Part shown: positions 13,401-25,900 of the stretch, piece after piece | Layout: the number at the start of each line of letters is the position of its first letter | Position numbering within the stretch: the first letter of the stretch is position 1 | Assembly: GCA_016165875.1 (NCBI GenBank) | Contig: JABBOT010000080.1 | Span: forward strand, 31,429,326-31,493,325 | Direction of reading: 5' to 3' | Source: Acanthopleura granulata | Taxonomy: Eukaryota; Mollusca; Polyplacophora; Chitonida; Chitonidae | Length of the DNA stretch: 64,000 bases | Translations under genes and position numbers: made by a program | The notes under the pieces: model-generated | Database searches by the model: none | What the model was told of the DNA's origin: nothing | The model's input: only the letters and a program-made list of their open reading frames with translations

Positions 13401-16317
13401 ATAAAAGATACAGAGCCGAAACCATTCAGATTTCCTAATTCAGCTTTGTAATGAAGGACAGGGTGTTTTATCCCTAGGTTTGTTAATCAACTTGTCAGGT
13501 CAGAGAAGTGTTGGAGGTTGGAGATGCAGTCAGCCATGGGTGGAGATAATGTAGTAATATAGCACATAATGGTACAGCCCAAGGGATCTGGAGCGACAGT
13601 TATGAGGCCTGTAAGAGGGCTGAAGGGGAGAAGGGTGGCAACATTGGTTATAGGCAGAAGGAATATGGGGTTGTAGGGAGGGGGTGGGGGCTGTTGAGGA
13701 AAAGAATGGGGCTAGCCTGATTGATTGAAGTTAGAGGAATAATGGAGTCACCGAGTGCAGAGCAATATAGCATGTGTTTGAGAGATGTGGTTTTAGCAGT
13801 TTGGAGAGCTGGCCTCCCCAGCTGGCTATAGCCCTTGGGAGCTGCCCATTCATGCTATGGTCCTAGTGACAGAGTGGTCAGTAGTGGACAACAGACTGGT
13901 TAACTCTTTCAGCTGACCCCACCAGATGTGCCTCAGTAGCGGACTTCCTCTCGCCCCAAGGGGTGGCCCTGTAGAACACATAAGACTGAGGGGAGAAGGC
14001 ATCTAAGGGGGAATTGTTGAGAGCAGACATTGAGAAGTTCTCTTACAGTGAAGGGTGAGAAATCATGCCAAGAAACTGTTGGTCTTAAAAACCAAACAAT
14101 CAGTCCACATAGAGAAAGATTTTTTTCTCTCGTTCTCACTTATGTTGCCTAAGTGAGCAGGTTAAGGCCTATAGGGGAGCAGAAAGAGGTGAACTTCTTG
14201 GACCCTAAGTAACTGAAGACTACGGAAACCTGTGTAAATACAGAGAGAGGAGTATGCTTTCCTCGGCCTCAGCTCAAATCTCAGGGTGATTTGCTGGAGA
14301 GCAGAGGTTAAACCCTAAAGGGGTTTTTGCTGGCCACCTTCCAACCTTTCTCCGTTTCCAGAGAGGGCCAGACTCTCTGTAGACCTCCCCAGCAGGCCTC
14401 TCTAGTCTTTCTCTCTGTCTCTGGCCTGTGTGTAGGGCAGAGACATCTTTGTGCGGCTTTACAGTAAACACGGGCCAATGTTGTTGGGGGCTCTGCAGTG
14501 CAAAGTGAAGGTCTGTTAACAGCAAACTCTCGGGGACTATCAAGCCTAATGGCATCCAGGTATAAGGGGCGGACTTTACGCCATCACACTGGCCGAAGCG
14601 GGTCGGTGCAACGTTACTCTGGAAAACTCGGGGCTTCGAGAAGAAGCAAGAAGGCAAGTTAACCGTTTAAGTGGTCTGGTGCTGTAGGCAGAAGACGGCT
14701 CTCGCTAACTGGATCAATTTCAGGGATAGCCTCCGCAAGCTATGTATAAATTGTCGAAAATTGACTTCAGTGGGTTAGTGCCCGTCTTTTCCCTTCAAAA
14801 TAATCCTGATACCATTGGAAAAGTCTAGGCTGAGTTGAACGTCATATCTCGTTTGTGTGAATTTTACTTATATGTGAAAGTGATGTAATTCGTTGTTTTT
14901 GTGCTATATGTAGTTCTTTTGAAGGAATCCAATAGACTTGTAAATAATTTGATTACCTTCACTCCTGTAGCTTCTTAAAAGATTTTCTTTACAACCTGAA
15001 CATTTAATATCTGTAAGTTTACTAATTACTATATGATAAGAGAATAAGGGCACATGTAATGTGTACATGTCTATATATTGTGGTATATTTCAGCAAACAA
15101 GGGTAAACTACATGTTACTGATATCGGTTCTTTGAATTATATTCACAGAAGAAAATTATATGTTGACAGCTGTTGAAAATGTGTGTAATTGTTAGTTCTT
15201 AAGATAGAGGCGACAACGATATGCACCAAGCCTCTTCATTCAGAACATCTTGAGAGTCATTTCAAACATATCACTATGGTAACCGTGCTTTGCACTTCTT
15301 TAGGAAAACTGAGAACACAGATGGGTATGTTTATCACCTTGGAGAAATTAACTGCCAAGACATTTGAAACACGTTACTAAGTTCTGGTCACGCTATGAGG
15401 CACTTTTCATGTTTTAATGTGGACAGCTGTGATTGTTTAGGCTTGAGGTGGTGTGTGTTTTCACAGCTTTTATCTGGAGTGGAGGGACCTGTCATACAGG
15501 TAGGCTAGATGTGCTCAGCTTTGCACTGTTACAGATGTTAGAGTTGTTATGTAACGTGAACAAATCCACCAGACAGACCATCCACTGGAAAGGCTTGATT
15601 GAGGTCCGTGACCTTGACCTGGAATGTTTTAGTGCTGCTCGCTGAAGTGTAAGACATGCCCAATGTGCTGTGCGCCTGACTTAAGATGTACGTAACACTT
15701 GTAACTGGGGAATACAACCAATAACTCTGCAAAGGGCTGCAGTGTTGCTGACATGAAAAAAACATGTTGGTGAAAAAAGCTCTTTGCTTTGATGGTTGAG
15801 TCTGTTGAGTCTATTAAGCCCACTGGCAGCGCTCGCTCGCTCGCTTTATACATTGCAGGGACTGCTTCGAAGGCCCCACCGCTGTACCGACGACCCGATA
15901 AATATTTGTTCTAGGAGAAAGTTTTTGTGGTATTTTCCGTCGGTGGAGGTTTGTGTGAGTTTAGCAGTAAGCTGTTTGCTAATGAAGGCGGGTTAGGGTG
16001 AGTGGGGAGGTTAAGGGTACAGCAGTATGAGTATGTATGGGCTGTTATGCCCAGGCCTGGCCAGGGCTTGGCCAGATAGACCAGTCATTATATCTGACAA
16101 CATTCCTGTTATTTGAGCATTCCAGCCAGGCTGTTAATGAGCTTAGCTCTGACATAAACACTGTCAAGCCTGCAAAGGTGGGCAAGTGATCATGCCAGGG
16201 GAAAAATAGCAGTTAAAAGTAATGGAGGGAGCTTTCAGAAGAACTGAGATGTGCCCCAAGATGACAGGTTAAGTCGTTGGCAGTGAAAAAGCTCATGTTC
16301 TGTCAGAAAACAGCGGC

Positions 16318-16664
16318 CTTTGATGCGCGACTCGCCTGACAGAGTTCATTGATCAGAACTTCTCACTACGGTGAACAAATGACCCCCGCTTTAACACAAA
16401 TGCTCTTTTCCAAGCCGCTTGTTAAACACGCGCAAAAAAGTTCCCTACAAATTTTAATTTTGAAGAGAGGGACGAAGATGGGGGAGAAAGAAAAAAAGAA
16501 AAAGAGAGAGGCCTGTTCTTTGATGTGCGTGTGTTGAGATTTGTGGTGGATCGTTGTGGCCAGTGAGCCAAGGATGAAGTGCAAGGATGAGGATACACTG
16601 ATACTCCCCTTCACTGCGGCGGACATCGTCCTAACTGCAGCCGCGGCTTATCCTGCAGCCGCCA
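16318..16664. promoter_or_regulatory. Candidate Wnt-responsive element
   Basis: Two CTTTGATG cores (16318-16325 and 16518-16525) lie 200 bp apart. They are followed by GCCGCCA at 16658-16664, which matches the helper motif that accompanies TCF sites in Drosophila nkd enhancers (GCCGCCR). Use of helper sites outside insects is uncertain, so this is a candidate only. Confidence 0.25.
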
Positions 16665-19600
16665 TCCAGCATCAAGTCAGATAGAGGAAGTGGCGCATTA
16701 CCTCTGTCACATACCTCAGCCACATCAAAGCCTACCTCCTTGCCCTGTTAGCCCAGCCTTCCATGTTTGTTTGGAGGGTTTATAGATTTGCCAGGGGACA
16801 TCCTGACTTTCTTATACTGATGGGATTTTGTCGACTCAAGGAACAAGTCGTCGCTAAAGTGATGGCACTTACGGTAGATCCGAAGTGGAAGACATACAGC
16901 TCTAGGGTCTATCACGCGTGTAGGAGTGAAATGCCTCTACTGAATTCTGCTGAAGGTGGCATAGTGCTATGGGGCATAGTGCTGTGGGGCATAGTGTATT
17001 TAAGTGTTTGGAATAAAACTCTAAATGATGTAAACTGACAGATTTCACTGGTTATTTGTGAAAAGATGTTTGCCAACTATCACACAGCCATTGCTGTTTG
17101 GGTTTTATTCTCGATGCTGTTGTCTGTTCACACATTAACTACGTATGGTGTTTGTGGTGTTCTTGTATGGGTCTGTTGGTTAGAATTGCCAGAGTCAAAT
17201 TATAGATGCATGCAAAAGTGTGGAGAAATTTCCGGAAGTAGTTTCATGAAGCACTTAGTCATACGTTTCTCAGATGTCGAAATGTGCATTAGAAATGATG
17301 CGGATGCTCAAGTTTCACATCTGAGATCAGCGCTATTCTCAATCGTGCAGCAATGCGCGCACAGGATGTGTCTCTCCCAGATGGAGAACATACAAGTGTT
17401 GTAAGTCAAGCAGATTAAATAATCACATTTGTCACATGAAAAATGTATTGTCATCTAAGTAATAAACATATATAATTAGCGTGTAGTGTCTGATTCAAAG
17501 TAACAATTTTAGCATACGAAATAACTTCTAGGTCTGATGTTAAAGGATGAATCTGTATTTTTATTTCATTTCATTTGAAAGTAATTTCTGTACACATTTC
17601 ATATGACTGCACTGCATTTGTTGATCAGTTGTTTTCTATGGGGTTTTGTGCATGACAATAAATTTCCATAATGTTAGTGTTAGCAGTTGAGTGAATCTGT
17701 GCAAGGCCTCAAGTCAGCTGACAATCCTCAAATCACAATCGAGTGGTGGCAGTTTTCAGTTGAGAAAATACATTTAGCTGATGCCCCTCACCAGTTATAC
17801 GCAGTGGTGGTATATCCGAGGGGTCCAAAGCCTCCAGCAAGTTAATTCGTTCTCTTGAGGATGGATTTCAATAGATCAACACGTATCCTGTTTGCTTTAA
17901 TACTTTGATTTCTTTGTTTGAGTGGTTTTATCTTTATTTCCACTTTTGTGCCCCTCTCTGATATTGTCTGGAACCTGAGTCAAATTACTGAGAAGTCTGT
18001 GATGAGGAGAAAGAAGGAATAGCAGCTGTAGTTTTTTACCCATAATTCAGTTCTGATTACAGACTGGTTAAAACCGCGAAAGCCTTCGTTATTAACACTG
18101 CCCTCTTATTGCCATTGTCCTGCCTTGTAATTTGATTGGTTCTGTTAAGTGATCATTTTTTTTTTCTGATGAAAAGGCAACAGTGATGAGAAGAACGAAG
18201 CAGAGTTAGAGAGTTGTCTGGCCCGCTTTCTCTCATGCTCGTTGATTGGGCGTTAGTCCTGGAGGATATTGAACATGCTGCCTGATAACCTGACTTTTCT
18301 ATTTATTTTGTGTGGTGGTAAATCAATAGGCTGCGCGACTGAGTCAGGGTAATAGGCAGGCGTAAAGCCACCAGAAATTGGAGTGAGCCGAGACTAGTCA
18401 TTCTAATCAAGTGTAGCTGAACATTATCCCAATGCTAGAGAAAGGCCCGCGACCCAAACACAGACCAGTTCCTTGATTGCTTCCACTTAAACATTCTGTA
18501 GACTTGAGGTTTTGTGGAGGTTTTCTGGGTTTTTTTACGTGCCAGACTTAGATACTATCCAAAAGCAAACTTTGAATGATCCGTGAGCAAAATAAAACCA
18601 TCAACCCAGCAAAGTGTCTAATTTCACATTGGTGTCATTGTACTAAATTGAAGCTGTTAATAACTTAGGACATGACTGTAGTTGTAGCCGGTGTGATATT
18701 TTTTTCAAGGTCAGTTTTGGGTATCGAAAGTTGGAGAATGTCTATGTCTATTGAAATGGAAGACCATATGGTTGCTTATGATCAAATCTTGCCTACACTG
18801 GATAATTACAATCAGTTCATTTTTAGTCTCATTGGTTCAATAGAACAACCTACATGGCGGTAAATAGCCAAAAGTACTGGCTTAATTCTGTTTGCACTGC
18901 CTGTGGAGAATGCTCATGTGCCCCCCCCCCCCCCTCACCACCCGACACATAAACGCACAATGTAAGGACATGGAATCTGAAAAGATTGAGATATTATCAG
19001 TGTAGAAATGTGTCATACATTAATGTATGTTTACTCTTTTAAGCTTTTATTATGTGGACATAGATGGACAGTTGTGTTATGTTGAAGATGTTTTCTGTGA
19101 ATGTTGTCTTATAGTCTTGTACTGTATAATGTGTGATGTAAGCGATGCAGTGCTTGTTCTGTGTGGGTTTGGCTAAACACCCCTACCCCCTGCTCTTCCT
19201 CCCAGGCCACAAACTTCCACACAAGGACATGGCATCTGTCTTCATCTGACAGAGATAACGACATGAAGTTTTTACGGGCAATGGCCACAAAATTCCACCT
19301 ACAAATAAAGTACTTTGTCTTCACCTAAAAAATAGAAGGGGATGCAGACTTGGAATGTCTGTGTCAGCTGCTGCAGTTTGTCTGTAAGGGTTCCAGCTAT
19401 GAAGTACCTCTAGCTGGCCAGCCACTACAGCTTTATGATGGGGGATTTCTGTGGGATTGCGCGTTATGGCCAGGCAACTGGCACAGCCTGTTGAGGAAGT
19501 GTTGATTAATAAACCCCAGTTAAGTGTGCGTTTGATGAGTAGTTTAAAATGAGCGGTAACTTTGTTACACATCCACTGACTCGAATGCTCTCCTCAGAGA

Positions 19601-19872
19601 TCCACCCATGATGAGTCACTGTAACAGCTCTTTCATATCAAACCGTCACTCAATAGATTTAAGAAAACTCTAACAAGCTTTGAGGAAGTTTTAGTGTCTG
19701 TCATCAAAAAGAAACGCTTTATGCTGTGTGTTTGAGATAAATGTAAGAATTAACAAAAAATAAAAAAAATGTTTGTACTTTCTATATCGGTTATATTTAA
19801 ATCTTGTGTACTTTTTAATGTGTGCATGTAATTCCATATTCTAACAGTTTTTTTATTTTTTGTCTCTTTTAG

Positions 19873-19921
19873 GAGGTGTCCATTTGCTGTGAAGGAAAAC
19901 AAGAAAGGATGCCTTTGAAAG
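19873..19921 (+). CDS. nkd: nkd exon (first recognised)
   Basis: A strong acceptor (TTTTTTGTCTCTTTTAG) and donor (GTAAGT) flank 49 bp encoding EVSICCEGKQERMPLK plus one base. Only this frame is open, and its phase-1 end joins cleanly to the next exon to give KVELPPET. An internal Met (19909) could serve as a start only if no upstream exon exists, which is unlikely for this family. Confidence 0.75.
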
Positions 19922-22900
19922 GTAAGTTAGATATAAACTGATACATTACCTCTAAGTGTTTATAGGACTTCAGTCACAAAGGCATGCTTTGGAATTCATT
20001 TTACTTTAATTTTTGGGCATTTTTAATTATTACTTGTACACATGATATCTGTAAATATGCTTTAGTCTGGAGAAGTGGTCACTTGAATTTGACTGAATTA
20101 CCTGGTAACAAAGATTTGAAATAAGTTAGCCTGAGCCTGCAGTATGTTGACACTTGGTTAAGAGTTAAACAAACAGGTGAGAGATGTATATACAGTACGT
20201 ACCAGCACTGTTCTTCATTGTCTGACTGAAATCTCGAACTGTGCCCAGTGCCGCATGTGTGGTATGATTTCTGTCTAAATTTCTCCTATATTAGCCTCAA
20301 CCCGCTCTCAGCAAGCTGCTTTGACAGGTAGCTCCCACCAGAGTCAATGAAATTATGAATTGTTGATGCCCTCTGGCTCTTTTTTGGTTTATTGCCAGGT
20401 TAGCTTAATGATTTAATAACTGCCATAAAAATGTTAAAAAACAGCACTGCCTGATCTTGCAGTGCAGATGTAATCCTTTTAATTTGTGCTTGGAGTTTTA
20501 TCCAGAGATACAGTTTGGGCTGGCGTGATGTCATTCACCTGAACATGCAATCTCTTCCTTGTTTTGGCGTAAACCGTTTCTCGTCATTGCCTTCATTTCA
20601 TTAGAATTACTACATTGCCTGGGTAGGTTGTGAACATTGCTTTAATCTCTGACTTTGGAATGGATTTCCGTATTCCCAGAGACGCTGAAGTGCTTTTTGG
20701 TTGCCAGGCTAATAGGAGATCTTGTGAAGCCTGGTGATTGTTGGCTCACATATTGTGTGTCTGAACCTGCAGAGCAACGCTACCGTAGAACTAAATGACA
20801 CCTGATTTTAGGCTGTGTTTGATAAATTGACATTGTTCGGATCAATATTTCTGAGGTAACGAGGTAATTGCCGCCAGAACAAACGTGCTGAAACAATTTA
20901 GTTGCAGCTGAACGGTTAGATCATCTCCCACCAGAGGGACTCATGCCACTGTTGAATATTGACCGTGCATAATTCAGAATGGCTGCTCCTCATTCAAGGT
21001 GCTGACAAGCTCCCTGGAGGGAGTAGGGTGAGGGGTTGGGGATATTGACAGTTGTAAACTGAGTTTATCTACTTTTTCTGCCCTTCAGTGGAGCTTCCCC
21101 CAGAGACCTTGGGTAATGACACCATCAAAGTGCTCACTATTGACCAGGATGGACATATCAACTGCCAGGAGAAGCCCACAGACCATCAGCGCAGCCTCAA
21201 CATCGAGGTATGTCATATCACGCCGTTAGAGTAGATTTGGTAGAGCTGTATAATGTATGTGTTAGAGGTGCATTGGAGGAGCTGATTTAAGTGTAGTGCC
21301 TTGTCTGATGTACAGTCCAGTCTGTCCAAATACTGCAAGTGGCTTGAAATTTCAACCATTGTAAAGTTTCTCATTTTGCCTGATTTTGAGAGGTTTGTTG
21401 ATCATAAAAAGATGATTTGAGATTTGTTTGGGAGGTACATATGATATAATACTGGGAAATGTCAAGTTCAGCACGAAAATACTTATTCATATCTACTACT
21501 ATTTTTTTTTTTTTTTTTTTGGATGTGCTTCAAAAGGGATATTGTACTAATGTGGGATAGTTATTTGTGTGACCTCCAGTTCATTAGGGATGCTATGGTA
21601 CTGTTCCCCCCTCCTCTCCACCGCCCTCTCCTCCCCCTACCCCCTACCCCCTACCCTGGACTCATGAGTAGAGGTGACCTAACTGCCTGACATTGCATAC
21701 AGGTCTCCAAAGTCTATGAATGAAGTCTCTGGCTGAAGGCAGTCTAGCTGGGCCATTCTGGAGTAAAGTGAGCCCTTTAGAAACTTGATCTTAGAGCAGG
21801 ATATTGTTACAGGGGTGGGTCTAAGCAGGCCATAAGACAGGCACCTTTACATGGGGTATTTGAAGTGGGGGGGAGGGGGTCTGGGTAAGAAGAGGTTTGT
21901 TTGGTTTAATATGAACTATTTTATGAGAAATGTAACCTGGTCACAGCTGTGTTTCTCCACAGGAATCCCTGCTCAGCTTCATTTCACAGCTTTTATTCAC
22001 TTCCACAAAGCATAAAATCTGAATGAGTACATATAAATTTGTCCTCTGTGGTGGACATTAAAAGCTAGTGGATATAATCTGGTCACCACATTGAGAGAAC
22101 TAGCCCTTGAAGTGTTCAGAAAATATACATGGTACAGGGCCCAGCAGCATTTGATATCAATGGCACACTGCTCCATATAAGGCCAACCCAAATTCAAGTT
22201 CCACTGTATTTTTCTAGGGCAAATATGTGTGTGTTCTTTCTTTCTTAGACTTCACTATTCTTAATTAAGGAGGATGTCTACTAAAGACAAAGATAATTTA
22301 ACTCAAAACTTGATTGGATTTGATACTTGCTATGTACAGTTTCTTTGTGCAGGTTGCACAGCAAGAATTTAACGATATGAATGTGTTGTAAAGTTCGTCT
22401 TATAGTCAGCTTGAAATATACAAATTGCAGCCAGAGGATTAATTTATTTCACTGACGGGATGGTACATATTAAAAATACAGAAGGGGAAAGAGGCAAATT
22501 TATAGCCGTTCATTTGCTAGGGAAAAAATTGTCCCTTGGCATTAAAAAAGTCAAGTTACAAGTGATTTTTATGTTACTTAAGTCAGTTTATGTCCCTAAT
22601 TTTACACATTATACAAGTAACTCTTTCTGTAATAATGTGCAATTGTTTTACTAGTGTAATTACTTCTTTGAGAAAGATTATTTCAAAAATATTTAACAAC
22701 TTCAGTTGTATTACTTCCTATGTCTTCACTCCACTAACCCGTAACTATTATTGTTTTATAAAACATAAAATACAACTCTCAAAGATTTCTGGGCTGTTGA
22801 ATTATTCTTGTTGTATTATTTTTGTTGATAAACACTTTTGGCTGCAGCCTACAGATATTCATTATTTTTACAGGACCACATTTTATCTCACACAGGTAAA

Positions 22901-25900
22901 ATGTGGCATATAAAAACTGTCCAAAAATAGCAATTATACTTGCAAAATTACCTGTATAATCCTGGTGAAAATAGAATTAAGGGGATAAATAACATTACAT
23001 CTTTCCTGTGAAGGACATGGCTTTGAGACTTTCTAGAAATTTAAGTTTATTTCATGATGGGATTTTTTTAAATGTCTTTGTTAGAGAGGATTTAAAAGTG
23101 TAGCAGTCAAAGGCATGGAAGGAGATCAGTTTTATCTTTGATCAGTGGACTGTTAAATGAGCAAGGGTAAGCCTAGGGCTGTAGTGGATGTATCAGGAGT
23201 TCTGATTGGTCAGAATGTGAAGTAACAGTAAGTTGTAACAAGTCTGGATATGCTCTGTTACTTACATCTTGGGTTTGTAGACAGGAACTGTCCAGTCCGA
23301 CTCACACACTAACGCTTCAGGAAAAATTGAACTGTGATATTCTGGTCACATGAACAAATTTTGTATCACAATAGAGTGTCAGTTTATTTATTTGATAGGT
23401 ATTACATGCTGTCCTCAAGAATATTTTACTTAGACAACAGATGCCAGCATTATGGTGGGAGCTAAGTGGGGAGGACCGAGGGGAAACCCATCTGCCAGGT
23501 TGCTGGCAGAGTACAGTGTCCGTGCTGGTTTTATTTGTAAATTACATGTAATTTCTGGCATATTCTTTGGTATAGTTTCTTAGGTTGTGCAGCAGATTTC
23601 TAGCCCCAAATATAACCAGAAGTCTTAAAGAGAGGCAAATTAGGCACATTTCAAGTAGAAAGAAAAACATTGCATCACTTAAAAGTTGCAGTCTTTATCT
23701 CAGGTTTGGGTAGTGAGGTGACCTCTTTGACAAAAGAATATTTTCAGGTTCTTTGGTTTTCTTTCCGTGGTATGTTCCAGGTAAATGACACTTGGAGTTT
23801 TTCCTGAATATGAGGTGTATGTCATTTCCTATATTGCCTGGCCAGGGTTGGAATGTTGCTGTGGGTATTGATAGATAAGAGGCAAGGTGATAATCACTGG
23901 TCAGAGAGATAAACTGTGAATAGAGGATAGCTTGCATGGAGACTTGTCCCCAGATTAGAGAGCTGGGACTGTTGTGTGGAGGAGAGTAGGGTGTTACCAT
24001 TTCATGGTTGAGCGCTTTAGACTGATGATAGTTTGGTCTGCATCCAGTGTTTGATGACAGAAAAACCTGGTATGTGAGTAGTTACCAGAGATCAAAGGCA
24101 TCCCTTCTGGCTTACACTTGGAAGAGGACCCCTAGGGGTGGGCAACTACTGTATTGAATTACAGCTGGTAATGCAGCATGCACCTTTGGGGCTCTATTGG
24201 GTGGTCACTTTAATGACTTCAATCAAAATCCAATTATGTAATACTCTAAGTTTATGAAACACTTGAAAAGGTGTCCTTTGATCAAGAAGGAAGGGTTTTT
24301 TTTCAGAACAGACATTGGCCAGCATGACTGACCTACTATTGTGATATAAGACTAATTCAAATGTTGATGGGTTGGAAGAATGTGTCAAAACATGTATAAT
24401 TTATTATATTGAAGTGTATTAGCCATGGGTAGCTAGAATTCTGTGTGGCCCATAATGCCCAAGAACACATTGACATGCCAAAAGATATTTGGCAGATGGC
24501 CAAAAATTCTATACATTCATCAATCATTTATCACATTGAATATGAATTTATTTTGGTATTGAGCTACAAGTTTACAAAAAAAAGCAATGGAGTATTCCAT
24601 ATTGATTCTGTATTGATCCCAAAACTTACTCCTGGCATTATTATCACCGTTGTACATGTACACATGGTTTATCCATAGGATGTATACATGAGCAGCTATA
24701 TCAACAGACATGTCTCCCCCACCCACAACTTCCTCACCTCACCCTCCTCAGCCTGGTTAACTAGAGGGCACATTCCTCAGAAGTTACCAGAAAGACTTGG
24801 GGCCAGAAGTTGGTCAATGTCAGGAGCAAGGCCTAAGCTGTACCTCTATCCTGAGAGAGAAAACTAACAGAGGAGACTTGTGTACTTGCTCTAAGTTAAT
24901 ACTGTAATATTAACTGTAACCTAATACTGTATATTACTTCATGCGTTATTATGGGCTGTGTTAATTGACCAACTGATACCTTAATAATACGTTTATAACC
25001 CTTTTTGAACTCTCGCAAGTACATTTACTGGTCAGTGTAAGTTTGACCAAAATATTGTCAGTTTTTACGAGCTTATAGTGAGTAGAATGACCTGTTCGAT
25101 AGGAGTGGCAGGGAAATGGAAGTGAACAGGGATTGAGGCTGAGAAAGCTGGAAAGCACTCATTTATAACTTCATCTCCAGTCTCTATCTGCAGCGGTTGT
25201 GAAAACCTAGTTGAAGACTACCTGTAATGTGCATTCTAGGGGTTGAACAAGTTCTTTGCATATTTAGCCCTGGTTTTGATAAGTACAGCATATATATATA
25301 TGTTAATTACCATTGTTAAAAGAAAGGTTAATCCCTCGAAAAAAAAGGAAAGAAAAAAATTCTGGCAGGAGCAGAGAGATGTTGGTAACATTTGCTCCAA
25401 TTATCTCTGTGGTGTGTTCTCCTCTGCAGGGAGCCACGCACCTTTTTACTCTGTTGATGGCATGGCAGAATTATCAGAGCCGTGATCTGCATAGTTTACA
25501 CATTCTACTCTTTCTTTTCCCTCAGGAATTCGAGTGTGGAGTACAGATTGAAAGCAGGGAAAGCTCCAAACAAGAATGGTCTTTTACACTGTACGACTTT
25601 GATGGCCAGGGGAAAATAACAAAGGAGGTGAGTACCAGTGTGTGTGAGTGAGTGAGTCAGAGCGGTTTAATGTGGAGAGGGGAATGTCTCAGAGGTTTGG
25701 CCATGCAATCTGCTCACAGCCAACACCCCCCCCCCCCATTCCCCTCCCTCATTCCCCAACCCTCTTGGCTTACTTGCCCCCATACCTACATGAACTCCCT
25801 GTATTTATCAATAACAGTGGCCAGGAAAACATATCAGCATCCCCCAAATTCCTGGTGTAATGTGTAAAGATTTTGACCACAAACCTAGTTGACCCCGGTA

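Larger units (their letters stand above)
1..19872. other. Upstream or 5'-intronic sequence of nkd; no exon recognised
   Basis: No coding exon could be recognised here. Open frames are short, lack homology that I recognise, and most overlap repeats. The stretch is visibly T/G-rich on the + strand, like the nkd introns further right, so it may be the first nkd intron rather than intergenic DNA; this is inference. It holds the 115-bp higher-order repeat, the 27-bp minisatellite, two SINE copies, several homopolymer runs and many CTTTGAT cores, listed separately. The missing N-terminal nkd exon, expected to start with a Met-Gly myristoylation motif, may lie here or left of the window. Confidence 0.5.

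Noticed and set aside
14274..14657. 127-codon - strand open frame
   Set aside because: No recognisable motif, no splice or promoter context, and it is antisense to the likely nkd transcript.
17066..17404. 112-codon + strand open frame
   Set aside because: Starts hydrophobic but matches no family I know and has no support from its surroundings.
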